From Enterobacillus tribolii (GTDB taxonomy: Bacteria > Pseudomonadota > Gammaproteobacteria > Enterobacterales > Enterobacteriaceae): a DNA stretch of 64,000 nt. The stretch lies in NCBI RefSeq assembly GCF_003363015.1, contig NZ_QRAP01000004.1, forward strand, positions 216,505 through 280,504. Direction: 5' to 3'. Within the stretch, counting starts at the first letter, position 1. Each line of letters starts with the position of its first letter. Made by a program: the position numbers and the translations under genes. Below, piece by piece: positions 45,750 through 54,802 of this stretch. The notes below the pieces were generated by a model, which did not search any database, was not told where the DNA came from, and was given only the letters and a program-made list of their open reading frames with translations.

Positions 45750-47771
45750 ATGCTTATATCAAACCGTATTTTCGTTGCTCAACAGATAACCGCGCCATCT
45801 GAACCGCTTCTTTTCCGTAATCTGATCGGAGAGGAACGTTTATCTGAGTTATATGAACTTAACGTCGGGTTATTATGTCCCCAAAACACCCTCGATCTTA
45901 AGTCATTGCTCAGTAAGTCTTTTACTGTTGAAATCAACGATCAGGCCGCGCCGACACGTTATCTGAATGGTAATATCACGGGGATGACATTATCGGGTCA
46001 GGAAGAAAGCGGCGAAAGATACTACATTTATAATGCCACTCTGCGTCCCACGCTTTGGTATTTAACGCAGAATCAGGATTGCCGTATTTTTCAGGAACAA
46101 ACCGTTCCGGAAATAATCTTAAGCGTGCTGAGTGAATACAAAATCAATGTCGATAATCGCCTGAGCTATAATTATCGGCCGTGGGGCTATTGCGTCCAAT
46201 ATCAGGAAAGCGACTACGATTTTATTAGCCGTCTGATGGAACATGAAGGTATCTACTTCTACTTCACTCATCAGGCCGACGGCCACACCATGGTTCTCGC
46301 CGACGCCCCGCAGGGGCACGACACGATGAGCGGTTACGACAGCATCGTTTACCGCCTGACGCGGGGCGGTCTGACAGAAGACATTACCACGATTTACGAG
46401 TGGAAAGTCTCCGACGTCATCACGCCCAGCCTCTACAGCCTGGACGATTACGACTTCCGTAAGCCGCGCGCCAACCTGCTGGAAAACCGCCGCAACCCGC
46501 TCTCCTTCGCCAAGGAAAAAGCGGAAATCTTCGACTGGCCCGGATGCTATACCGATCAGGGGCACGGCCAGTTTTACGCCCGCGTGCGCCAACAGGAATT
46601 CGAATCCAATCACGAAACCATGCAGGGGCAGGCAACCTCCCTCGGCGTGGCGCCAGGCTACCGCTTTATGCTGGACAACGCCCCGCGCGCGGAAGACGCC
46701 CGTGAATACATGACCGTCGCCGCCCGCTATTTCTTCCAGGAAAACAGCTACTCCAGCGGCGATGAAATTGAAACTGAGCACAACATTGCCTTCGAGGTCG
46801 TGCCGGCCGACACCCAATGGCGCCCGGCGCGCAAAACCAGCTGGCCGAAAACCAACGGACCGCAGACGGCAGAAGTCGTCGGCCCGGATGGAGAAAGTAT
46901 CTGGACCGACAAATACGGACGGGTAAAACTCAAATTCCGCTGGGATCGCTACAGCCGGGGTGACGAAACCAGCTCGTGCTGGGTCAGGGTGTCCAGTAAC
47001 TGGGCCGGCTGGCAGTACGGCGGCGTTCAGGTTCCCCGCGTCGGCGAAGAAGTGGTGGTCGATTTTATCAACGGCGACCCCGACCGCCCGATGATCACCG
47101 GCCGCGTCTATAACGAAGACAACATGCCGCCGTGGGATCTTCCGGCCAACGCTACCCGTATGGGGATCATGAGCCGTACCAAGGACGGCAACATCGCCAA
47201 CGCCAACAGCCTGTTCCTGGAAGATTCGCCGGGCATCGAAAGCTTCGATATGCATGCCGAAAAGGACATGAATATCTCGATCGAAGACAACTTCGACATT
47301 CTGGTACAGGGCAACCGTACCCGGATGATTGAGGGAACCAACACCTCCACGACGAACGGCCCTGTGACACAGGTAATGAACAGCACGCTGACCAGTACGG
47401 TTCAGGGTCCGGCGACGCAGTTATTTAACAGTACGCTGACCACTACCGTCGCGACCGTGCTTACCATGATCGCCCCGACGATGATGATCCAGCCGACCAC
47501 CAACATGATATCCATCACGCCGGACAGCCTGGAAGCCACGCTGATAAAGGTTTTCGCCGCCGGCGCACGGGTACAGGCCATCGGCGCGGACATCCGGGCG
47601 CGGGGAGCGCACATCGACTCAACCCAGTTCGAGGCCAAAATCAACCCGGCATTCCTGTGGGTAACCACCGCCAAGATATTGGTCGACAGCACGGTTCTGA
47701 AAATCTTTAAGCAACAAATCAACATCGGCAAACTGGAATTAAACGCCAAAGACCTGGTGGTTTATCTCTAA
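45750..47771 (+). CDS. vgrG: VgrG, T6SS spike protein
   Basis: The protein has 673 residues. The N-terminal gp27-like part (LFRNLIGEERLSELYELNV, YCVQYQESDYDFISRLMEHEGIYFYF-type region) and the gp5 OB-fold (GRVKLKFRWDR, SCWVRVSSNWAGWQYG, PRVGEEVVVDFINGDPDRP) are typical VgrG. The C-terminal ~130 residues form repetitive Thr/Val-rich needle strands and a short tail without an obvious enzyme domain, so this is not an evolved VgrG of known type. It is the first gene of the cluster. The start at 45750 gives the family N-terminus; upstream in-frame codons to 45624 look non-coding. The ribosome site is weak. Confidence 0.9.
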   Translation: MLISNRIFVAQQITAPSEPLLFRNLIGEERLSELYELNVGLLCPQNTLDLKSLLSKSFTVEINDQAAPTRYLNGNITGMTLSGQEESGERYYIYNATLRPTLWYLTQNQDCRIFQEQTVPEIILSVLSEYKINVDNRLSYNYRPWGYCVQYQESDYDFISRLMEHEGIYFYFTHQADGHTMVLADAPQGHDTMSGYDSIVYRLTRGGLTEDITTIYEWKVSDVITPSLYSLDDYDFRKPRANLLENRRNPLSFAKEKAEIFDWPGCYTDQGHGQFYARVRQQEFESNHETMQGQATSLGVAPGYRFMLDNAPRAEDAREYMTVAARYFFQENSYSSGDEIETEHNIAFEVVPADTQWRPARKTSWPKTNGPQTAEVVGPDGESIWTDKYGRVKLKFRWDRYSRGDETSSCWVRVSSNWAGWQYGGVQVPRVGEEVVVDFINGDPDRPMITGRVYNEDNMPPWDLPANATRMGIMSRTKDGNIANANSLFLEDSPGIESFDMHAEKDMNISIEDNFDILVQGNRTRMIEGTNTSTTNGPVTQVMNSTLTSTVQGPATQLFNSTLTTTVATVLTMIAPTMMIQPTTNMISITPDSLEATLIKVFAAGARVQAIGADIRARGAHIDSTQFEAKINPAFLWVTTAKILVDSTVLKIFKQQINIGKLELNAKDLVVYL

Positions 47772-48015
47772 GCGTTATCAGAACGACAAGGAAATACTCT
47801 CCCGTATTTTTGCGTCGCGGCCAATAACACCGCGGCGCGAAATAAGCGGAAGAGTATGTTTCCCAAACATACACGACAATAAAAATACACGGGTGTTTGC
47901 TGTGGGTTTTTAACGGGATTTTATTCACCGGAAACAAGGCGATACGTTTTTCCATCCGGTGAAATATCTCCGCTTATCTTGTCAGGAATGGATTGCTACT
48001 GAAAGGCCGCTGAAG

Positions 48016-50514
48016 ATGAAAATCGTCAAACCTTTGCGTCTGGGAATAATGAGCCGCCCGTATTACGATGCGCGCGCGCCGCATTTAGGCATCGCCGTTT
48101 TGGCGCTGGCGGAAATGGGGGAAAAACCACAATTACGTCCGGAGCCGGAATTATGGCAACTGGCACAAAGTGAATTATCCCGCTACGGCGGAATCGTTGA
48201 CCTGGCTTATCCCAAACATTACGCGGAATTTCTGGCCGCCGGTTACGCCTGGCCGCATACCTGCCAGTCTGAAAATACCTGCCGTGTCAGCATTACCCTG
48301 GGAGAAAAACAGAAGTCGCTGCTCGTCTCCGGCGATCGCGAGCGTCGGGGCAATTCTTTTAGCGCGCCCCGTCCCTTCAGCGCTATGCCGCTGGATTGGT
48401 CCCGGACATACGGCGGTCCGCACTTTCCGGACAATCCGCTCGGCATGGGAGCGCCGGAGACGGACAGCGACGAAACGCCCCGCCCGTTGCCCAACGTCAG
48501 CTACCCCGGCCGGCCCGACGTGCCGGCCGGCTTCGGCCCGCTCGACCTCGGCTGGCCCGCCAGGCAGGCCTTCATCGGCACCCAATACGACGACGCGTGG
48601 GTACAGCGCGGCTCGGTCGGTTTTGCCGATGACATGGATCCGCGCCTGTTCAATATGGCGCCGGCGGATCAGCAGTGGAATGCGCCCGCCCTGCCGCCCG
48701 GCCTGGCCTACCGCATTGAAAACATGCACCCCGAAAAAGCGCGGCTGGAAGGTATGCTGCCGTCGTGGCTGGCGCGTTGCTTCGTCCATCACACCCACAA
48801 CGGCGAGGAATGCTTTTCCGAGATCGCCCTGCAACACACCACGGTCTGGTTTCTGCCGCATCAGGAAAAAATGATTCTGGTGTATCACGGCAAGATGCCG
48901 CTGGAAGACGACGACGCGCACGACGTACACATGCTGATGCCGGTGCTGGACGCCGCGGATGCGCCGCGCCCGGCGGCCCATTACCGGGACGTATGGGTCA
49001 AGCGCAGCGACAAAGAAAAAGGCAGCGCCTATGCCTTTCAGGACGCCGATCTGGTGCCGGAAGACGCCATCGGCCCCTGGCTGGACACCGAGATGCCGCC
49101 GGTCGAACCCGGCCCGCTGGAGCAGAACATCAACGCGCGCCGGCAGGGCGTGCATCAGGAAACGGAACAACGCCTTCAGGCCGTCAACAGCACCCTGCCG
49201 GAAGGCGTGAAAGACGCCCCGGAGATCGAACAGCCGACGCTTTCCCAGCTTCCCGCCTTTATGGCCCAGATGGAAGAAAAAGCCCGGAAAGCCAAAGAAG
49301 AGGCGATGCAGGAAAAAGAAAAGCGGATTCCCGACACCGCAGAATACGATGCGCGCCGGCTGACCGGCCCGGAATCTTTTTATAAAATCTGCGACGCATT
49401 GCGCCAGCAGCAGGGAGAATTACTGCCCGGTCAGGAAGAGCAGATGTATCAGCTCTACCGCCTGGGCGTGCCCGCCCAGAACCCCGCGCCACGCCTGACC
49501 GGCAACGAAGCGATACAACGGCGGGAATGGATCATCGGCAAGCTGGCGCAGGATCGCAACTTCACCGGCTGCGACCTGACCGGCGCGGATCTCTCGCATC
49601 TCGATCTCAGCGGCGCCAACTTCACCCGCGCGATGCTGGAGAGCGCGGATCTGAGCCACGCCATTCTGGACGAAGCCACGCTGGTGCAAACCCTGCTGGC
49701 GCGTACCAAAATGGATCACACCTCGCTGCGCAAAGCCACGCTGACCGAAGCCACGCTGGCGCTGGCCGACTGCGCCGACTGCGATTTCACCGGCGCCACC
49801 CTGCATAACCTGATATTGGAAGGCGCCCGTTTCAAGCGCTGCAACTTCAGTATCGTGGCGCTGTCGCAGCAAATGTTCGAGGACATCGAACTGATCGACT
49901 GCGACTTCAGCAACGCATCGCTGGACAACGCCATTTTTAACGGCCTCACGCTAGAAAAAACCCGCTTCACCAGCGCCTGCCTGCACAAGGTCAGTTTTAT
50001 CGACAGCCACCTGCGCCAGGCCGTCTTCGGTGAAACCACCCTGCGCCGCTGCGCCATGACCAACTGCCGGACGGAGGAGATCGATTTCACCCGCGCCCGG
50101 CTGGAGAACTGCGCGTTCGCCGCCGGCACGCGGCTGGAAAAAGCGTGTTTCGTCCATGCCGCGCTGTCGCAGTGCAACCTGCGCCAAACCCCGCTCATGG
50201 CGGCCAACTTTAACTTCGCCGCGCTGGAAGGCTGCGACTTCTCGGAGGCGTCGCTGGTCTGCGCCACCCTGCGCTGCGCGCAGGCCAACGGCGCGCGTTT
50301 TATCCGCACCGATCTGACCGGCGCCGACCTGAGCCAGGCCCGCCTGATGGGCAGCCTGCTGCATAAAGCGCGCCTTACCGGCTGTGATTTCACCGCGGCA
50401 AACCTGTTCCGCGCGGATCTCTCGCAGGCGGAAACGGATGACACCACGATCATGCGCGATGCCTGGATAAAGCAGATGAAAGTTTCCCCTTCGCGTAAAG
50501 GAGTCACAGGATGA
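48016..50514 (+). CDS. DUF2169 domain protein with C-terminal pentapeptide repeats (T6SS accessory)
   Basis: The protein has 832 residues. Residues 1 to ~330 are a DUF2169 domain (MKIVKPLRLGIMSRPYY, SAPRPFSAMPLDWSRTYGGP, GFGPLDLGWPARQAF). A charged helical linker (QMEEKARKAKEEAMQEKEK) follows. From ~residue 515 to the end are dozens of A(D/N)LxX pentapeptide repeats (LTGADLSHLDLSGANF), which fold as a right-handed quadrilateral beta-helix. DUF2169 proteins are linked to loading of PAAR-like spike tips and effectors. The start at 48016 gives the family N-terminus. It overlaps the next gene by 4 bases. Confidence 0.85.
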   Translation: MKIVKPLRLGIMSRPYYDARAPHLGIAVLALAEMGEKPQLRPEPELWQLAQSELSRYGGIVDLAYPKHYAEFLAAGYAWPHTCQSENTCRVSITLGEKQKSLLVSGDRERRGNSFSAPRPFSAMPLDWSRTYGGPHFPDNPLGMGAPETDSDETPRPLPNVSYPGRPDVPAGFGPLDLGWPARQAFIGTQYDDAWVQRGSVGFADDMDPRLFNMAPADQQWNAPALPPGLAYRIENMHPEKARLEGMLPSWLARCFVHHTHNGEECFSEIALQHTTVWFLPHQEKMILVYHGKMPLEDDDAHDVHMLMPVLDAADAPRPAAHYRDVWVKRSDKEKGSAYAFQDADLVPEDAIGPWLDTEMPPVEPGPLEQNINARRQGVHQETEQRLQAVNSTLPEGVKDAPEIEQPTLSQLPAFMAQMEEKARKAKEEAMQEKEKRIPDTAEYDARRLTGPESFYKICDALRQQQGELLPGQEEQMYQLYRLGVPAQNPAPRLTGNEAIQRREWIIGKLAQDRNFTGCDLTGADLSHLDLSGANFTRAMLESADLSHAILDEATLVQTLLARTKMDHTSLRKATLTEATLALADCADCDFTGATLHNLILEGARFKRCNFSIVALSQQMFEDIELIDCDFSNASLDNAIFNGLTLEKTRFTSACLHKVSFIDSHLRQAVFGETTLRRCAMTNCRTEEIDFTRARLENCAFAAGTRLEKACFVHAALSQCNLRQTPLMAANFNFAALEGCDFSEASLVCATLRCAQANGARFIRTDLTGADLSQARLMGSLLHKARLTGCDFTAANLFRADLSQAETDDTTIMRDAWIKQMKVSPSRKGVTG

Positions 50515-51581
50515 TGAATGCCGCGCAAATCCAGCAGAAAGTCAAACAGGGCGAAATCGTGGAAGGGGAAACGCTGCGCGGCATCAGCCTGGCGCAGTAC
50601 GACCTCTCCGGCGGGATTTTCCGCCACGTTGACTTTACCGAAGCCGACTTTGCCGGCTGCAACCTGGAACAAAGCCTGTTTATCGGCTGCACCCTGACGG
50701 AAAGCGTCTTTACCGGCGCACAACTGAAGCATTGCAGCTTCAGCGAAAGCACCCTGAGCTTCGCCAGTTTCCAGGGTACCGCCCTGCCCGGCCTGATTTT
50801 CAACGAGTGCAACCTGCAACACACGGACTTCAGCCGTTCTGAATGCGAAAACCTCCAGTTCAACGGCTGCCGGCTGGATCACACCCGCTTCCGGCATGCG
50901 CTGTTGAACAAAAGCGCCATCTCCGAGTGCACGCTCGAAGAAAGCGATTTCACCTGCGCCAGGCTGCAAAAAACCACGTTCCATAAATCGGATCTGCGCC
51001 GCTACATCCCCACCGGCGCCGGCTTCACGCAGGTTAACTTTTTCGAATGCAAACAACAGGGGCTGGACTACCGCGGCCTGATCTTTAGCCAATGCCAGTT
51101 CACCCGCAACCAGCTTGAGCGCGCCGATTTTACCAGCGCGGAGCTTACCCGCTGCCTGTTCCACGGCTCGTCAATGCAAAAAGTGAACCTGAGCAACGTG
51201 CAGGCCGAACAGGCCCAGTTCATCGACGCCAACCTGTCGCACGCCAACTGCCGTGCCGGCCGGCTCAACCAGTCCATGTGGATCAACGCGCTGCTGACGT
51301 CAGCGGATTTCGACCGTGCCCAGCTGAGCCTGGCGCGGTTCACCAAAAGCCGGGCGGAAGGCGCGCTGTTCACCGACGCCGAACTGGAACACGCCGACTT
51401 CTCTTACGCCGACGTCAGCCACGCTGACTTCAGCGGCGCGCGCTTCAACCGTACCCAGTTCCACCGCGCCACGCAGCAGGAAACGCGGTGGGGAAACAAA
51501 AGCGGCGTCCTGGATAACGACCCCGAGCTTTACGCCGCGGAAGAGTGGAACGAACAGCCGTATCAACCGGAACCCCGATAA
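50511..51581 (+). CDS. pentapeptide repeat protein of the T6SS cluster
   Basis: The protein has 356 residues. After a short N-terminal region (KQGEIVEGETLRGISLAQYD) almost the whole chain is pentapeptide repeats (NLEQS, DFSRS, NLQHT, DFTSA, HADFSGARF), a beta-helix with no catalytic motif. It looks like a relative of the C-terminal half of the preceding gene. It starts with an ATGA overlap and AAAGGAG. It may be a structural adaptor at the spike or an effector that mimics DNA; neither can be shown here. Confidence 0.8.
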   Translation: MMNAAQIQQKVKQGEIVEGETLRGISLAQYDLSGGIFRHVDFTEADFAGCNLEQSLFIGCTLTESVFTGAQLKHCSFSESTLSFASFQGTALPGLIFNECNLQHTDFSRSECENLQFNGCRLDHTRFRHALLNKSAISECTLEESDFTCARLQKTTFHKSDLRRYIPTGAGFTQVNFFECKQQGLDYRGLIFSQCQFTRNQLERADFTSAELTRCLFHGSSMQKVNLSNVQAEQAQFIDANLSHANCRAGRLNQSMWINALLTSADFDRAQLSLARFTKSRAEGALFTDAELEHADFSYADVSHADFSGARFNRTQFHRATQQETRWGNKSGVLDNDPELYAAEEWNEQPYQPEPR

Positions 51582-51602
51582 GAATTGAGAGAGGAACAGC
51601 CC

Positions 51603-52238
51603 ATGACCAACGCATTACTATCACCGACTTTACCGCTCAATTTGCCGCTGCAAACCAGCGGCCGGGTGGCGGATATCCTGTCCGACGGCAGCCTCATCGT
51701 AGAAAGCGCCGGACGTGGCTGGCACTGCCGCCGCGCGGCAAGCTGCCTGCTGACGCCGGAAAGCGGCGACGTCGTTCTGCTCGCCCGCTCCGACGATGAC
51801 AAACTCTGGCTGCTGGCGGTGCTGGAGCGGGCGCAGCCGGAGCTTACCGCGCAGCTCAGCGTTAACGGCGATCTGGCGATTTCGGCGCGCGGCGGCCTCA
51901 CCCTGAGCGGCGAGCGCCAGCTGGCGCTGGACAGCCAGACGCTGCGCGTCACCGCCGACGACGGCGAATGCGCCATCCGTCATCTGGCATTCCAGAGCGA
52001 CGAAGTCAGCGCCCGCGTCAGAATCGGCCGCTGGCTCGGCGACCGCTGCGAATCCGTCTGGCACACCCTGACCCAGATCAGCCAGCTGTCGTTCCGTCAG
52101 GTGAAACAGACCGAGCACGTCCGCGCCGGCCAGCTGGATTATCAGGCAGAGGATTATGCGCGCCTGCATGCCCGCAGCACGCTGATTACCGCGGACACAA
52201 TAACCAAAATCGACTCCGAACAAATCCATGTGGGTTAA
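51603..52238 (+). CDS. DUF3540 domain protein (T6SS accessory)
   Basis: The protein has 211 residues and belongs to DUF3540, a family repeatedly found beside DUF2169, pentapeptide and DUF4150 genes in T6SS clusters. Visible parts are an N-terminal beta-rich region (VADILSDGSLIVESAGRGWHCRRAASC), GDVVLLARSDDDKLWLLAVL resembling an OB fold, then SARGGLTLSGERQLALDSQ. It ends with TITKIDSEQIHVG. The function is unknown. GAGAGGAAC precedes the ATG at 51603; 51585 would add six residues without support. Confidence 0.8.
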   Translation: MTNALLSPTLPLNLPLQTSGRVADILSDGSLIVESAGRGWHCRRAASCLLTPESGDVVLLARSDDDKLWLLAVLERAQPELTAQLSVNGDLAISARGGLTLSGERQLALDSQTLRVTADDGECAIRHLAFQSDEVSARVRIGRWLGDRCESVWHTLTQISQLSFRQVKQTEHVRAGQLDYQAEDYARLHARSTLITADTITKIDSEQIHVG

Positions 52239-52265
52239 CGCTAACTAACCAGAAGGAATTTGCCG

Positions 52266-52655
52266 ATGTTTGCAAACTGCCAGGCCGGCGGGCTGGATCT
52301 CGCCGCCCCCGATGTCTGCCTGACGCCGCCGGTGCCGATCCCGATCCCGTACGTCAATATCGCGCTGGGGCCGCTGGCGATCCCGAACGTGCTGCACATC
52401 CTGTTCGCCGCCGCGCCGGCACACAACATGGCGACCATCATTCCCGTCACCTTCGGCGACGAACCGGGCGTGGTGGGCGGCGTGGCGTCGGGCACCGTGA
52501 TGTGCATATCCCAGCACATCACCGGCGTATCGTCGTTTTTGCTGTCGGGCCAGCCGGCAACGCGGCTGACCGATCTCACGCTGCAAAACCTGACCAATAT
52601 CGTTGGCGTGCGCATTTTGCCCAGTCAGTCCACCATTATTCTGGCGGGCGGATAG
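52266..52655 (+). CDS. DUF4150 PAAR-like protein
   Basis: The protein has 129 residues. DUF4150 proteins have the PAAR-type fold that caps VgrG. Family features are GLDLAAPDVCLTPPVPIPIP near the start, MATIIPVTFGDEPGVVGG, and the hydrophobic ending ILPSQSTIILAGG. There is no C-terminal toxin domain, and no toxin gene follows before tssJ. AAGGAA lies 8 bases before the ATG at 52266; the TTG at 52260 is less likely. Confidence 0.85.
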   Translation: MFANCQAGGLDLAAPDVCLTPPVPIPIPYVNIALGPLAIPNVLHILFAAAPAHNMATIIPVTFGDEPGVVGGVASGTVMCISQHITGVSSFLLSGQPATRLTDLTLQNLTNIVGVRILPSQSTIILAGG

Positions 52656-52696
52656 CGCAAAACGATTTTCGGGCGTAATGGATGACGGGAGAAAAA

Positions 52697-53368
52697 ATGG
52701 AAAAAAGAATCTGTTTTCAGTTTCAGCATGCTAACCGGGCGCTGTGCATCGCAGCCGGCCTGCTGTTGTGTGGCTGCTCGATGCTGGGGCTGGGTTCCTC
52801 CGTCCCCGAAATAAAACCGGCCGAACCGGTAACGGCGAATTACAACATCACGTTTTCCGCCACCCGCGAGGCCAACATTAATCAGGAAAATGTCTCCGTG
52901 CCGGTGAAGATCACCGTATTTAATTTGCGCTCGGATACCAGTTTTAAAAACGCGGATTTTTTCAGTCTGCAAAACCAGGCGGCCACTGTCCTGACCGACA
53001 AATTAATGGGCAGCGAGCAATTCTTTTTATTACCGGGCGGCGAGGAAATTAATGTTTCCGGCGAAAAACCCGCCGGACGTTATTACGTCGGCGTAACCGG
53101 CGAGTTTCAGGATTTAAATAATAAAACCTGGCGCCTAGTGCTTCCCATTGAAAACGCCAAACGGCCGCCGTTTTACAAATTCTGGAACCGAACGCCTCCG
53201 GCCCAGGTGATAAAAATCATCGCCGACCGGCAGGGATTACGCATTGAGGAAAACAGCGCCGAAGAAAAGAAAACTGCCGAAAAGAAAGCCCCGGAAAAGA
53301 ACGCAGAAGAAAAGAGTTCTGAAGAAATACCCGCCGGCATAAGCGAAGGCGAAAAAGGGAAAAATTAA
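52697..53368 (+). CDS. tssJ: TssJ, T6SS outer-membrane lipoprotein
   Basis: The protein has 223 residues. It has a lipoprotein signal peptide with lipobox LCGC (CIAAGLLLCGCSM) followed by the TssJ transthyretin-like beta fold (YNITFSATREANINQENVSV, VKITVFNLRSDTSFKNADF, YYVGVTGEFQDL). It anchors the TssJLM envelope complex to the outer membrane. The last ~45 residues (EENSAEEKKTAEKKAPEK and on) form a Lys/Glu-rich low-complexity tail not normal for the family, where the chain usually ends after the beta sandwich. GGGAG precedes the ATG at 52697. Confidence 0.9.
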   Translation: MEKRICFQFQHANRALCIAAGLLLCGCSMLGLGSSVPEIKPAEPVTANYNITFSATREANINQENVSVPVKITVFNLRSDTSFKNADFFSLQNQAATVLTDKLMGSEQFFLLPGGEEINVSGEKPAGRYYVGVTGEFQDLNNKTWRLVLPIENAKRPPFYKFWNRTPPAQVIKIIADRQGLRIEENSAEEKKTAEKKAPEKNAEEKSSEEIPAGISEGEKGKN

Positions 53369-53397
53369 AACAACCTTTACTTCCAAGGATTATGGCA

Positions 53398-54735
53398 ATG
53401 AAACAAGTACATAAAGTCGTCTGGACGGAAGGGATGTTTTTGCGTCCGCATCACTTCCAGCAGTCAGAGAATTACCTGGAACATTATATCCGCTCATGGG
53501 GAATGGCCCAGCGGGAGCATTACTGGGGCTTTATTTCGCTGGAAATCGACGAAAGCGCCCTGCGGCTGGGCACCATCGCGCTGAACGCCGCCAGCGGCAT
53601 CATGCCCGACGGGACGTTTTTCTCCTTTTACGGCGCGGAAGAAGCCCCGCCTCCGCTGAATATTCCGGACGGCAAAAACACCACCAACGTCATGCTGGCC
53701 CTGCCCGTGCACCGCGCCAGCAGCCGCGAGGTCGCGTTTTCCGACGGCCATGATTCGCTGGCCCGCTACACCGCCTATGAAACGGAAGTCGAAGACATGA
53801 ACACCATGTCGGTCGGCAGCGCGGAATTGCAGTTCGGCCAGCTGCGGCTGCAGCTGATCCCGGAAAGCGAACTGACCGCCGACTGGTGCGCCATCGGCGT
53901 TATCCGGGTGCTGGAAAAGAGCACGGACAACAGCCTGAAAATCGACGCGAACTATATTCCGCCGATGCTTTCCTGCCAGGAAAACCCGCTGCTCAACAGC
54001 TTCATCACCGACATTCTCGGCCTGCTGCAACAGCGCAGCCAGCAGATGGGGCAACGCCTCGGCCAGACCGGGCGCGGCGGCATTTCGGAAACGTCAGACT
54101 TCATGATGATGCAGTTAATCAACCGCAATATCGGCATGACCCACCACGCCTACCGCTGCAACCAGTACCACCCGGAGCGGCTGTTCGCCGAATGGCTGAC
54201 GCTGGCCTGCGAACTGATGACGTTCTCCCCGGCGCGCACCACCGGCGACGCGCTGCCGGTTTACGACCATGACGACCTGGCGTTCTGCTTCGGCGCGCTG
54301 ATGAACTGGCTGCGTCAGGGTCTGTCCATCGTCTTCGAGGAAAACGCAATTCAGCTGCCGCTGGTAGAACGCTCGCACGGCCTGAATATCGCCACAATCC
54401 CGTACGCCAACATGATCAACGAATTTGGCTTCGTTATCGCCGTCAACGCCGACATGCCGGCGGAAATGCTGCGCAGCCACCTGCCGGCGCACCTCAAGAT
54501 CGCGCCGGTCAACAGCATCCGCGATCTGGTCCAGTTGCAGCTGCCGGGCATCGGCCTGCGCAGCATGCCTGCCGCGCCGCGTCAGTTGCCCTATCACGCC
54601 GGGTATACCTACTTCGAGCTGGAGAACAGCGGCGAGATGTGGAAGTTGATGCACAAGTCCAGCGCCTTCGCGCTGCATCTGGCCGGGGAATTCCCCGGGC
54701 TGAACATGGAGTTTTGGGCGATTCGCAACGCGTAA
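53398..54735 (+). CDS. tssK: TssK, T6SS baseplate protein
   Basis: The protein has 445 residues. The N-terminus VVWTEGMFLRPHHFQQSENYLE is diagnostic for TssK, the trimeric adaptor that links the baseplate to TssM/TssL. The remaining chain matches the family (shoulder, neck and C-terminal head that binds TssLM). AAGGA is 8 bases before the ATG at 53398 but only 2 before the in-frame ATG at 53392, so the later start is preferred. Confidence 0.93.
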   Translation: MKQVHKVVWTEGMFLRPHHFQQSENYLEHYIRSWGMAQREHYWGFISLEIDESALRLGTIALNAASGIMPDGTFFSFYGAEEAPPPLNIPDGKNTTNVMLALPVHRASSREVAFSDGHDSLARYTAYETEVEDMNTMSVGSAELQFGQLRLQLIPESELTADWCAIGVIRVLEKSTDNSLKIDANYIPPMLSCQENPLLNSFITDILGLLQQRSQQMGQRLGQTGRGGISETSDFMMMQLINRNIGMTHHAYRCNQYHPERLFAEWLTLACELMTFSPARTTGDALPVYDHDDLAFCFGALMNWLRQGLSIVFEENAIQLPLVERSHGLNIATIPYANMINEFGFVIAVNADMPAEMLRSHLPAHLKIAPVNSIRDLVQLQLPGIGLRSMPAAPRQLPYHAGYTYFELENSGEMWKLMHKSSAFALHLAGEFPGLNMEFWAIRNA

Positions 54736-54802
54736 TCAGTCGTCATATCCCCTCGGGCGCTGGCGCTGAGGGGGGATAACGTTCGGGAAACAGGAATGTT
54801 CC

